64,000 nucleotides of DNA from Streptomyces coelicoflavus (GTDB lineage: Bacteria; Actinomycetota; Actinomycetes; Streptomycetales; Streptomycetaceae): contig NZ_BEWB01000015.1 in NCBI RefSeq assembly GCF_003112555.1, positions 1 through 64,000 of the forward strand. Direction: 5' to 3'. The notes beneath the pieces are model-generated. The model was not told the DNA's origin, made no database searches, and worked only from the letters and a program-made list of their open reading frames with translations. Positions 28,027-35,706 of the stretch are shown here, piece by piece. A program made the translations under genes and the position numbers. The first letter of the stretch is position 1. Each line of letters starts with the position of its first letter.

Positions 28027-28809
28027 TGACGGCTCGGAGAGCATCCGCAGGCTGTACGCGACGTTGTCGGGCAGGGCGTCGACGATGTCGCCGCGAGCGA
28101 CCATGTCGGCGGCGGCGAGGTCTTCGAGGGCCTGGCGCTGGGCGGCGTCGGCGGTGTCGATGCCGCCGTCGACCCACACGCGCAGGAGGACCTCGGCCTC
28201 CACGGGCTGGATGGGGCCGCGGATGTCCGGGCGGGGGTTCTTCCTCCCGGCGATGGCTTCCACCTGATCGGGCCGCAGGACATTCAGGCGCGGGGCGGCC
28301 GTGTACCCGTCGGGCGGAACGTGCCGCAGGACGAGAGCGCCGCCGGTGTCGGGGTGGGTGCGCGCGTGGTCGAGCGCGAGGTCGAGGCGGGGCCCGGACC
28401 AGGACAGGGCGAGCGCGATGCCGTCGGCCGTCAGGGGCTTCTCGGCGTGCGCGAGTGCGGTGATCAGGGTCAGCGCGTCGCGGGCGGCACCGGGCCGTCG
28501 GCGGTCGAGGACTTCTCGCTGGCGGGGAAGCGCGAAGAGTTCGTCCGCTCCGGCGAGCAGGTCGGCCGGGTGGAGGTCCAGGCGGCGGGCGAGGTCGAGC
28601 AGGACGCGGACGGGCAGGTCGGGAAGCTCGTCGAGGTCGAGCTGGTGCTCGTGGACGCCGAGGAGGTCTGCGAGCTGCCAGGCGGTCATGCCGGCGGCGA
28701 GCAGGCGCCGCTTGAGGACGTGGGACTTCTGAACGGTGGCGTACTTGCGGCGGGCGCGGGGACCTTGGCGGCCGGGGCGGGGGCCGAAGCTGGCGTCATT
28801 GCTGATCAC
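27991..28809 (-). CDS. Transposon-borne XRE-like HTH protein
   Basis: This 272-residue protein has an HTH near residues 30-75 (MTAWQLADLLGVHEHQLDLDELPDLPVRVL, read in overlapping parts) of XRE type. A second, winged-helix-like segment follows (AEKPLTADGIALALSW). Its GTG start overlaps the stop of the preceding gene (GTGA), placing it fourth in the tniA-tniB-orf3 operon. Last genes of Tn7-like operons often encode target-site selectors (TnsD/TniQ), so a DNA-binding role in target choice is possible. Regulation of transposition is the alternative. The gene ends within the transposon terminus. Confidence 0.72.
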   Translation of the reverse strand: MISNDASFGPRPGRQGPRARRKYATVQKSHVLKRRLLAAGMTAWQLADLLGVHEHQLDLDELPDLPVRVLLDLARRLDLHPADLLAGADELFALPRQREVLDRRRPGAARDALTLITALAHAEKPLTADGIALALSWSGPRLDLALDHARTHPDTGGALVLRHVPPDGYTAAPRLNVLRPDQVEAIAGRKNPRPDIRGPIQPVEAEVLLRVWVDGGIDTADAAQRQALEDLAAADMVARGDIVDALPDNVAYSLRMLSEPSPPTDTPHVAVR

Positions 28810-30332
28810 AGGCGGCTGCGGATGTCGTCGCTGAGGGCGGTGAGGTCGAGTCCGCGGTGGTGCATCCATCCGGCCTGTCGGGCGTCGTGGTGGTCCTCGT
28901 CGCCGTGGCGGCAGTGGGAGCGGTGGAGCCAGGCCGGGTTGAAGTGGATGCGGTAGCAGGTCCGCATGACGGCTTCGCGCAGACCGGGCTCGGGGCTTTT
29001 GCTGCCGGGGCTGTCGGGGTGGATGAACAGCGGGTCGGCGTCGGCGGCGCCTTGCTGGCGGCGGTAGGCGAGGTGGGCGGCGAGGAGCGGGGCGGCGTGC
29101 TCGGGCAAGGTGACGGGGTCCTCGGATTCGAGGTGGAGGACCTGGAGCGCGGTGAGCTCGATGCTGGCGTGGCGGTGGGTCCTCCATCGCCAGGGGACGC
29201 GCAGGTAGCGGGTCTCTTCGGTCTCGTACGGGCTGCCGGTGACGGGGAGGCGGATGCTGCTGCCGTCGGGGGCGGTGTTGCCGCAGGTGATCAGGCCGAG
29301 TCCGGTGGGTTCGTGGGAGAGGTGGATGGACAGGGCGGTGGCGGCGGCGTCCTCGATCGTGGCTGCGGCCCGGATCTTGTCGCAGGTGCGGGAGTCGAGC
29401 TGGCTGAGGAGGCGGGTGGTGGGGCGGGCGCCGAGGGTCTCCATCTGCCAGCGCAGCAGGTAGCCGCGGAAGAAGAGGGCGGTCTGGATGCCTCGGAGCC
29501 GGGTGAGGGCGTGGGCCTGGTCGGGGGCCGGGCCGATGCGGTGGTCGCGGAGGTAGAAGGTGAGGCGGGCGGACAGGGCGCGGGTGTGGCCGGGGCTGCC
29601 GGGAATCCGGGTGTGGCCGGCCAGGCCGCGGCGGGTCAGCCACTGGTCGGCGAGGTGGACCTCGCGGTCGTAGACGGCGCGTACGGCGGTGAAGGTGTTG
29701 CCGGGCAGCTTCGCGCGGCAGTGGGCGAGGAAGACGGGGAAGTCCTGCATAGGCAGGGCGGGGCCGGTGCCTTCGGCCCAGGAGGTCTTCGCGTCGGCTT
29801 GCAGCCCGCCTGTGAGGACCCGGGAGGGCGGCGGGAGCTCACGCATGAACGCGGGGAAGTCGATCGCGCTGAACCGGTATCCGTCCTCGCGGAAGGCCCG
29901 CAGCGGGGCAGGGACGTACGCGTTGTCCTCGGTGGTCGGCCAGATCAGCCAGACGGTGCACAGGGCGCGGCGCCCGAGCTGGGCGAGGAGTTCCAGGGCT
30001 TCGCCGGGCAGGCGGTGGGCGCGGTCGATGACGAGGTGGCGAGTCTGGTCGGCGGACAGTTGGGCGGCGGCCTGGCGCCAGGCGTCATCGGCGGGGGCCC
30101 GGTCGGCGAGGAGGGTGGAGGGGCTGCGGCCGGTGGCGGTGAGGATGTCGAGGACGAGGTCGCTGGTCCGGCCGCCGGGGGTGGGGCGCACGACGAGGCG
30201 GCCGGGGCCTTCGACGGCGGCCAGGCGGCGCACGATGCGGTGGTCGTCGCCCGCGTTGCGGACCAGGACGAGCCGGGGCCCGGGGCGCCGCTCGCAGTTG
30301 GGGACCGTCTCCGCAACGGTGGTCTCAGACAT
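28806..30332 (-). CDS. Transposition-operon protein with degenerate AAA-like region, in place of TniQ
   Basis: The 508-residue protein occupies the position of tniQ in Tn5053-like operons but lacks a recognisable TniQ zinc-finger pattern. Residues about 15-160 resemble an AAA/TniB fold: LVLVRNAGDDHRIVRRL where a P-loop is expected, and HLVIDRAHRL where Walker B is expected. The P-loop Gly-Lys is missing and Walker B reads D-R, so ATP hydrolysis is unlikely. The C-terminal half is helical and ends with a His/Cys-rich segment (HRSHCRHGDEDHHDARQ) that could bind metal. It overlaps tniB by eight bases. Function unknown; an adaptor between ATPase and target is inferred. Confidence 0.7.
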   Translation of the reverse strand: MSETTVAETVPNCERRPGPRLVLVRNAGDDHRIVRRLAAVEGPGRLVVRPTPGGRTSDLVLDILTATGRSPSTLLADRAPADDAWRQAAAQLSADQTRHLVIDRAHRLPGEALELLAQLGRRALCTVWLIWPTTEDNAYVPAPLRAFREDGYRFSAIDFPAFMRELPPPSRVLTGGLQADAKTSWAEGTGPALPMQDFPVFLAHCRAKLPGNTFTAVRAVYDREVHLADQWLTRRGLAGHTRIPGSPGHTRALSARLTFYLRDHRIGPAPDQAHALTRLRGIQTALFFRGYLLRWQMETLGARPTTRLLSQLDSRTCDKIRAAATIEDAAATALSIHLSHEPTGLGLITCGNTAPDGSSIRLPVTGSPYETEETRYLRVPWRWRTHRHASIELTALQVLHLESEDPVTLPEHAAPLLAAHLAYRRQQGAADADPLFIHPDSPGSKSPEPGLREAVMRTCYRIHFNPAWLHRSHCRHGDEDHHDARQAGWMHHRGLDLTALSDDIRSRL

Positions 30333-31083
30333 GGACGCCGCCGCCGAGGAGGGTGAGGGCGTTGTCGATGACCTCGGTGTCGATGCGGGAGCGTCCGGCG
30401 TCCTGGCAGAGGCCGGCGGCGGTGTGGGTGAAGGCGGCCCAGTCGCGCATGGTGCCCTGTCCGTACAGTTCGTCGATCTGCCGCAGCAGTGCGGCGTCGG
30501 CTTCCGCGTAGATGGGGTGGTAGCCGCGCATCAGGTCGGGGACTTCGTCGGCGGCCAGCGGGCGGAAGGGCAGACGGCGAAAGACCCGGGAGCGGAGCAT
30601 CGGCTCGCGGGAGAGGACTTCCCAGCAGCCGTCACCGCCGACGTAGAGGAGGGCGAACTTCGTCTTCGGCTCGTCGTGGAGGTGGCGCAGCAGCTCGATG
30701 CAGTCGCTGTTGAGGCGCTGCGCCTCGTCGACGACGAGCAGGCGGCGGGGGTGGGCGAGCAGGTCCAGGAGCTTGTTGGTGATGTGGAACCGGTTGCGGC
30801 TGTTGGAGGCGGTGGTGCCGGTCAGTGCGGCCAGGAGCTGGTCGGCGACCAGGCGCATGGTGGGCCGCGCGGTGAAGGACAGCGTGCACACGGCCGGGCC
30901 GCCGCGGACTGCCTGTTCCTCCAGGGCGGACTCGACCGCGTACGTCTTGCCGGTGCCGGCCGGGCCGTGGATGACGCCGGTGGCGTTGTTCTTCACGAGG
31001 TCGTCGACAACGCGGTGGGCGAGCTGGAAGGTGCCGGTCGGCAGCGTCGCGGCGCCGGTGAGGTCGGCGAAGTGCCGGGGCAT
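30325..31083 (-). CDS. tniB: Transposition AAA ATPase TniB/TnsC-like
   Basis: A 252-residue AAA protein with Walker A GPAGTGKT (40-47) and Walker B LLVVDEAQ (115-122), followed by sensor-like segments. TniB/TnsC proteins form filaments on target DNA and activate the DDE transposase. The gene follows tniA with no intervening bases and overlaps the next gene, so the three are made together. All nucleotide-binding residues appear intact. Confidence 0.88.
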   Translation of the reverse strand: MPRHFADLTGAATLPTGTFQLAHRVVDDLVKNNATGVIHGPAGTGKTYAVESALEEQAVRGGPAVCTLSFTARPTMRLVADQLLAALTGTTASNSRNRFHITNKLLDLLAHPRRLLVVDEAQRLNSDCIELLRHLHDEPKTKFALLYVGGDGCWEVLSREPMLRSRVFRRLPFRPLAADEVPDLMRGYHPIYAEADAALLRQIDELYGQGTMRDWAAFTHTAAGLCQDAGRSRIDTEVIDNALTLLGGGVHV

Positions 31084-32724
31084 TCAGCTCTCCTTCTTGT
31101 CGGGCGTGGTGAGCGGGGTGATGCCGAGCAGGGAGGTGGAGGAGCGGGCCCGCAGGGCGGCGTCCAGGGCCTGGCGGGAGGCGCCGCGGCCGGTCTTCTG
31201 GTCGACGAGCCGGGATTCGGCGGCCGGGGCTCCGTCGCCGGTCATCGGGGCGAGGGTGCGCCGGGCCCGGTGGGAAGCGCGGCGGCGCTCCTGGCCAAGG
31301 CGTTTGGCCTCGGCGGCCGCGTGGATGCGGAAGGCGTCGGTCTGCTCGGCGGTGAGTAGACCGGTGGGGTGCGCGGTGCACAGATGCTTGCCCGCGAGGT
31401 AGACCTCGATCTGCCGGTCGTCGTGCGGCATGTAGCGGATCTGGACGACCTGTCCGCCGCGGCCCTGGAGCTCGGGGGCGACGTAGGACAGGGAGTTGAA
31501 GCTGATCCCGTCCTTGCGGATCGTGCGCTCGACGTCGGCGAGCATGAGGTGCCGCAGCTCGTCGGCGGGGATACGCCGCAGGGGCGCGGGATCGTCCGTC
31601 CATGCCTGGAGGGGGGTACGGCCGCCGAGCATCCGGTGCGGGCGCTCGGTGTTGTACCAGCGGGCCCAGGCGGCGAACCGGTCGACGAACCGCTCGATGC
31701 GCATCGGCCCGCCCGCTTGGCCTTCGGCTGCCTGCTTGGCGGCCACCGAGTCCTTGATAGGCCCGTACAGCTTGCCGCCGGCGTCGCGCGGCCCGCCGGT
31801 GAAGCCGGGGAGCTGGGAGATCAGCATCTGCTCGATGGTCAAGTTCAGGCGCTCTACCTTGCCCTTTCGATGCGGCTGAAAAGCGGGAAGTCGGTGCATG
31901 ACGACGGCCAGGGTGCCGAGCGCCGCCTCGACGGCGTCAGCCGCGAACTCCAGGCCACGGTCGATGCGCACGCGTTCGGGCACCGCGCCGAACGGCGAGA
32001 CGTCCGGGTCGTGCAGCATGGCCATCCGCATCGCGGTGAACACCGTCCCCGACGTCGGGGTCAGGGCTACGGCCCAGCCGAGCAGGGCGCGGGTGCCGTC
32101 GTCGACGACGGTCGTCATCCACGGGCAGAGCGCTTTGCCCTTCGGCGGCAGGACCAGCAGCGGGATCTGCTTGTGGTCCATCTCCCAGCACCGGCCCCGC
32201 AGCGCCGACGGTCGGCTCAGGTACACCGAGGCCGCGCGTCGGCCAGACTCCCCGCTCTGCCACGCCGCCCGCTCGGCCGGGGTCAACTCCCCGGCGAACG
32301 CGCGCTGCAAGGTCCGCAGGGTCACCGACCGCGTCCCTGTCCACCCTTCAGCCAGGAAGGTGGGCACCGGCGCCCCGGCCGTGGTGCCGTCCCCGGCGAC
32401 CACCGCCTGCCGGGCGCGGTGCAGGGCTGCGATGTTGCCCCGGTAGAAGGCGAACGCCTCACGGTCGGTCTCGCTCAGGACGTAGTGCGGCCGTGGCTGC
32501 CGGACGGTGCGGTCGGCCGGCGGGGACATCCACCGCCACACGGTGCGCTCGCTCACCCCGCAGCTCCGCGCGACGATCCGCACGTGTCCGGCCGTCAGCG
32601 CCCCGTCGGCGCGCAGCTCCTCCAGCCGTGCCACCGCCGTCTGTCGAACTTCCGCCGCGATCATCGCCACGTCCCGAAGTGTCAGTGGCCTGTCGCCGCG
32701 GCGACAGGCCCGCGACATCGGCAC
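31084..32724 (-). CDS. tniA: DDE transposase TniA/TnsB-like (rve integrase)
   Basis: This 546-residue protein has an N-terminal HTH (HVRIVARSCGVSERTVWRW), then an RNaseH-fold integrase core with Asp183 (EMDHKQIP), Asp255 (VRIDRGLEF) and Glu291 (GKVERLN). A Mu-transposase-type C-terminal beta domain follows (FNSLSYVAPELQGRGGQVVQIRY). It would bind the end repeats and join them to target DNA. The ATG at 32724 lies upstream of a perfect 24-base palindrome (32687-32710); an ATG at 32664 is an alternative start that leaves that site untranslated. Confidence 0.9.
   Translation of the reverse strand: MPMSRACRRGDRPLTLRDVAMIAAEVRQTAVARLEELRADGALTAGHVRIVARSCGVSERTVWRWMSPPADRTVRQPRPHYVLSETDREAFAFYRGNIAALHRARQAVVAGDGTTAGAPVPTFLAEGWTGTRSVTLRTLQRAFAGELTPAERAAWQSGESGRRAASVYLSRPSALRGRCWEMDHKQIPLLVLPPKGKALCPWMTTVVDDGTRALLGWAVALTPTSGTVFTAMRMAMLHDPDVSPFGAVPERVRIDRGLEFAADAVEAALGTLAVVMHRLPAFQPHRKGKVERLNLTIEQMLISQLPGFTGGPRDAGGKLYGPIKDSVAAKQAAEGQAGGPMRIERFVDRFAAWARWYNTERPHRMLGGRTPLQAWTDDPAPLRRIPADELRHLMLADVERTIRKDGISFNSLSYVAPELQGRGGQVVQIRYMPHDDRQIEVYLAGKHLCTAHPTGLLTAEQTDAFRIHAAAEAKRLGQERRRASHRARRTLAPMTGDGAPAAESRLVDQKTGRGASRQALDAALRARSSTSLLGITPLTTPDKKES
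32687..32710. promoter_or_regulatory. 24-bp palindrome between tniA and the resolvase gene
   Basis: A perfect palindrome centred at 32698/32699 has half-site GGCCTGTCGCCG. It contains GGCGACA, the core of the terminal transposase-binding repeats, and is preceded by GTGTCAGTGG (32680-32688), which also occurs at the right terminus. It lies between divergent tniA and resolvase, where a res site or a TniA operator would be expected. Confidence 0.6.
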
Positions 32725-32957
32725 CGCTCGAACCGGTGAACCCTCCCCGAACCGCTTGCGGCGAGGCCCGTCCAGCCGCTACTCCGGACACCGGTGTCCG
32801 CCGTCCCGGAAACGACCGATTCCGGGACGGTCGCCCGCAGGGCGGCCGGAGCACGAGAGGCGTCCCGAAAGGCGTCCCGAAACCGATGGGCGCGGCGGAG
32901 AAGCGGGACGGGTATTCGGGACGAGCCGCTTCGGCGGGCCAAGCGGGAGGGGAACGC

Positions 32958-33818
32958 GTGAACGAGGTGGACGAGATCGCCCGCGCCGAGCTGATCGAGC
33001 GCGAGCCGTGCCCGCGGTGCGGGGCGCCGCCCGGGTCGGTGTGCCGGGCGAACTCCGGCGTCGTCGCCGTCGACTACCACACCGGCCGCTACGGCAAGAT
33101 CCCCGCACTCAAGTCCGGCCCCGCGATCCGTATCCCCGCCGCACGCGGCCCCGGCCGCACCTGGCAGCCCGGCCCCGAACCCAACCTCGACCCCGCAGTC
33201 CTCACGCGGGCCGGCGACCGCATCGGGTATGCCCGCGTCTCCAGCAAGGGCCAGGACCTCGCCGGACAGGTCCGCCTCCTGAAGAAGGCCGACTGCATCC
33301 GCATCTACGTCGAGAAGATCGGCACCCGCGAGAAGATCCGCCCCGAGTACAACGCGGCGCTCGCCGACCTCCGCCCGGCCGACACCCTCACCGTCACCAT
33401 GCTCGACCGCCTCGGCCGCAACATGATCGAGCTCATCACCTCCGCACAGGACCTCGCCGAACGCGACCACCGCCTGGAGATCCTCGGCGGCCCTCTGTCC
33501 GGCATCTACGACCCGCAGGGTGCGGGCAAGGTCCTCTTCGTGGTGTTCGCTGCCATGGCTGAGGTCGAGCGGGAGTTCATCCACGAGCGGACCCTGATCG
33601 GCCTGGACACCGCTGCGGCGAACGGCAACCACGGCGGCCGCCCGCCCGCAATCGACGGCGATCAGCTTGCCGTCGCCCTGCGGCGCCGCGACGCCAAGGA
33701 ACCCGTCACCTCGATCGCCCGGCACCTCGGCGTCGGCCGCTCCACCCTCTACCGCACCCTGGCCGCGTATGACGAAGCCGCCGCGACCACCGACGCACCG
33801 CGCGACGCCGGGCGCTGA
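32958..33818 (+). CDS. Serine recombinase (resolvase/invertase) with N-terminal zinc-binding motif
   Basis: The 286-residue protein has a short Cys-rich N-terminus (CPRCGAPPGSVC plus His41). A resolvase catalytic domain follows, with the nucleophile Ser at 95/96 in IGYARVSSKGQD, and then LDRLGRNMIEL and AEVEREFIHERT. The C-terminal HTH is of Hin type (VTSIARHLGVGRSTLYR). It would resolve transposition cointegrates at a res site, probably the palindromic region just upstream. GTG 32958 was chosen because GGGAGGGG precedes it. The extra zinc-finger-like head is not part of classical TniR/TnpR. Confidence 0.88.
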   Translation: MNEVDEIARAELIEREPCPRCGAPPGSVCRANSGVVAVDYHTGRYGKIPALKSGPAIRIPAARGPGRTWQPGPEPNLDPAVLTRAGDRIGYARVSSKGQDLAGQVRLLKKADCIRIYVEKIGTREKIRPEYNAALADLRPADTLTVTMLDRLGRNMIELITSAQDLAERDHRLEILGGPLSGIYDPQGAGKVLFVVFAAMAEVEREFIHERTLIGLDTAAANGNHGGRPPAIDGDQLAVALRRRDAKEPVTSIARHLGVGRSTLYRTLAAYDEAAATTDAPRDAGR

Positions 33819-33840
33819 CGCCCCACGCGCCCGCCGGAGT

Positions 33841-34821
33841 TCAGGCGTCGCGCAGCAGGGGGCCGAAGGTCTCGCGGCCAAGCTCCTCTGCCCGCGTCTG
33901 GCTGACGACGGCACCCTTCACCTGCGGGTGTCCCTCGGCCCATGTGCGGGCGGAGGCGTCGCCGGTGAAGAAGTTCAGCGCGTCGCAGCACACTGCGGCG
34001 GCCGGTCCCGCATACCCGCGGTGGCCGACGAACACGACCGTCCCCGCCGGTTCCCATACCGTGGTGCCGCCCGTCATGGTGATGGTGACCGGCTCGGCGG
34101 TGACCGGGTCCGATGAAGAGATCACCACGTCCTGGTCGAGCATGGCCGCGATGCCGAGCGCGTCGATCGCGCACATCGACCACACCTGGACCCCGTCGGC
34201 GAAACTGACCCGGTGCCGGGTCGCCACGGTGGAGAACGGATACGCGGCCAGGATCTGTCCGTTCTTATCAAGGGTCAGGAAGTCCTCGCGGTCCAGCTCG
34301 GCGAGTACCTGGGTGGCCGTGCGCCCGGCGGTGGCGGCTGGCGCCTCCAACTCGGCCGGTGCCGGGGCGCTCCCGGTCGAGGCGAAGTGCCGCAGCACCG
34401 CCTGGTGCACCGCCCGCAGCCCACCCTCAACCGGGGCACGACGCCCCCGGCCGCCGCGCCCGATCGGGTCCAGGATGTCCGGGTCGCAGCAGTCCTCGCC
34501 CGTGACCGCGGACGAGCCGATGCTCAGGCCCGCGAGAGCCTGTCGCAGGAGCTCCACGCTCGGTGCCCCGTCGGTGCGGCCGTCCGCGTCCCGGTACAGG
34601 CGGCACGACACACTGGGCGCCGAACCCGCGACCGCGAACGGGTCGACGCCGTCGATCAGCACCGTGGGCGAGCCGGTCATGCCCCAGTGCGCTGCATCGG
34701 CTTCCTCCCGCACCTCGACAAGCTGCACTTCCGCCGCCCGGCCGTCCAGCGCGGCAGCGATCCTCTCCTGGGCAACCGGCGCGTTCGGGCAGTCGGGAAC
34801 TGTCAAAACGGTGATGCGCAT
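33841..34821 (-). CDS. merB: Organomercurial lyase MerB with N-terminal thioredoxin-like domain
   Basis: The C-terminal 170 residues match alkylmercury lyase: the core AAYPFSTVATRHRVSF, catalytic Cys217 and Asp220 in MCAIDALG, and Cys278/Cys279 in AVCCDALNFF, at the spacing of the C96/D99/C159 triad. The first 100 residues look like a separate thioredoxin/glutaredoxin-like domain (LTVPDCPNAPV, GSPTVLIDGVDPF), and a vicinal Cys pair (111-112) lies in the linker. The ATG at 34821 has GGAAGG upstream; ATG 34842 is an alternative. It cleaves carbon-mercury bonds to release Hg(II). No mercuric reductase gene is present in the window. Confidence 0.85.
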   Translation of the reverse strand: MRITVLTVPDCPNAPVAQERIAAALDGRAAEVQLVEVREEADAAHWGMTGSPTVLIDGVDPFAVAGSAPSVSCRLYRDADGRTDGAPSVELLRQALAGLSIGSSAVTGEDCCDPDILDPIGRGGRGRRAPVEGGLRAVHQAVLRHFASTGSAPAPAELEAPAATAGRTATQVLAELDREDFLTLDKNGQILAAYPFSTVATRHRVSFADGVQVWSMCAIDALGIAAMLDQDVVISSSDPVTAEPVTITMTGGTTVWEPAGTVVFVGHRGYAGPAAAVCCDALNFFTGDASARTWAEGHPQVKGAVVSQTRAEELGRETFGPLLRDA

Positions 34822-34856
34822 TTTCGTGGCCTTCCAGCTCATGGTCTGTGCGTCCG

Positions 34857-34888
34857 ACGCTAGACCTTCCACCGCACTGGAAGGTCAA
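34857..34888 (-). promoter_or_regulatory. MerR-type operator-promoter for merB
   Basis: On the minus strand TTGACC (34888-34883) and TAGCGT (34862-34857) are separated by 20 bases. The spacer holds a 9-bp inverted repeat GACCTTCCA...TGGAAGGTC (34863-34886). An over-long spacer with a central dyad is the hallmark of promoters activated by MerR-family proteins. It lies between divergent merB and merR and probably controls both. Confidence 0.82.
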
Positions 34889-34904
34889 GGCGTAGCCTGG
34901 ACGC

Positions 34905-35303
34905 ATGCGCATCGGGGACCTCGCCACCGCCAGCGGACTGACCACCAAGACCATCCGCTTCTACGAGCAGGCCGGACTGCTGCCCGCACCACCCCGTACA
35001 GCGTCCGGGTACCGCGACTACGCCGATGAGACGGCCAACCGGCTCGCGTTCATCCGCGACGCCCAGGGCGCCGGCCTCACCCTCGCCGAAATCCGCTCCG
35101 TCCTCGCTCTGCGAGACAGCGGCGAATCCCCCTGCGAACACGTCACCGGCCTGATCAGCCAGCACCTCGGCGACATCGAAGAACGCTTGGCCGAACTCCG
35201 CAAGACCCGCACCGCACTGCGCGATCTCGCTCAGCGGGCAGCCCAGACCGACTCCGCCGCGTGCGGCGAGAACGGCATCTGCACCATCCTGTCGCCGCAC
35301 TGA
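34905..35303 (+). CDS. merR: MerR-family metal-responsive regulator
   Basis: This 132-residue protein has the MerR winged-helix N-terminus (IGDLATASGLTTKTIRFYEQAGLL), a dimerisation helix, and three Cys at 77, 120 and 126. Mercury sensors of the family use three Cys in this layout (one before the dimer helix, two in the C-terminal loop), and the divergent merB gene supports Hg(II) or organomercury as the signal. Spacing in the C-terminal loop (C-x5-C) is shorter than in classical Tn501 MerR, so another metal cannot be excluded. Confidence 0.82.
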   Translation: MRIGDLATASGLTTKTIRFYEQAGLLPAPPRTASGYRDYADETANRLAFIRDAQGAGLTLAEIRSVLALRDSGESPCEHVTGLISQHLGDIEERLAELRKTRTALRDLAQRAAQTDSAACGENGICTILSPH

Positions 35304-35317
35304 CCAAGTCGAAGCCT

Positions 35318-35372
35318 CCGCCACTGACACACCACATGTCGCCGGGCACTGACACTCTCGTGTCGCCCGACA
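35318..35372 (-). repeat. Right transposon end with transposase-binding repeats
   Basis: Read inward on the minus strand, the end starts TGTCGGGCGACACG. It carries GGCGACACGAGAGTGTCAG and GGCGACATGTGGTGTGTCAG, matching the left end block position by position. The five bases beyond it (35373-35377, GACGT) equal those before the left end. Confidence 0.85.
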
Positions 35373-35392
35373 GACGTCGGAACGCAATGGGT

Positions 35393-35439
35393 AGCGACGT
35401 CAGATGTCATCGGCGACATGGGGTGCGTCAATGTGTCGG
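35393..35439 (+). repeat. Relic of a second, related transposon end outside the element
   Basis: GCGACGTCAGATGTCA (from 35394) and GGCGACATGGGGTGCGTCA (35412-35430) repeat, in the orientation of the left end, the pattern GCGACACGAAATGTCA / GGCGACATGAGGTGTGTCA at 27978-28019. Because it lies beyond the target duplication it is not part of the present element. It looks like the worn left end of an older related insertion. Confidence 0.6.
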
Positions 35440-35706
35440 CTCGGTGAGCGCCCACAAGTTCACGAGGCCGGCCGGGGACGACGTCGCGTGATGTCGGCGT
35501 AGGTGACCATTCGGCAGCAGCAGGGACTTCGAGGGCATGACGCTGGGCGGCGGGCGGCGTACGGAGGCGTGCGGCTAGCTTCTGTACTTTTCCGGGATCA
35601 GCACGATGCCGCGAGTTCAGCCTCTCTGAAGACGACGCAGCCCCCGTTCGCCGACACAGAGGAAGGCGAAGGGGGGCCGGCCGGGACCAGGCAAGGGGCT
35701 GCGCTG

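Larger units (their letters stand above)
27948..35372. mobile_element. TniA/TniB-type transposon with mercury cargo
   Basis: The element begins TGTCGGACGACG and ends, on the complementary strand, TGTCGGGCGACA. Both ends are flanked by the same five bases, GACGT (27943-27947 and 35373-35377). Each end carries a related 50-base block of transposase-binding repeats. Contents are tniA, tniB, a 508-residue gene with a degenerate AAA-like region, an HTH gene, a serine resolvase, merB and merR. TGT...ACA ends, a 5-bp duplication and a DDE transposase plus AAA ATPase place it in the Tn7/Tn5053/Mu-like group. It lies between the relaxase gene and parB. Confidence 0.88.

Noticed and set aside
28810..29643. 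Extending the HTH gene upstream to 29643 (550 residues)
   Set aside because: The upstream part is in the wrong frame relative to the 508-residue gene and is Arg/Pro-rich; the GTG at 28809 overlaps the previous stop and suits the operon.
28857..31359. Two long plus-strand frames opposite the transposition operon
   Set aside because: They are repetitive Gly/Val/Ala products without motifs, antisense to the tniB and 508-residue genes.
35373..35418. Right transposon end placed at ACA 35416-35418
   Set aside because: Its flank (TGGGG) does not match the left flank; ACA at 35370-35372 gives an exact GACGT duplication, so the outer sequence was reinterpreted as a relic end.
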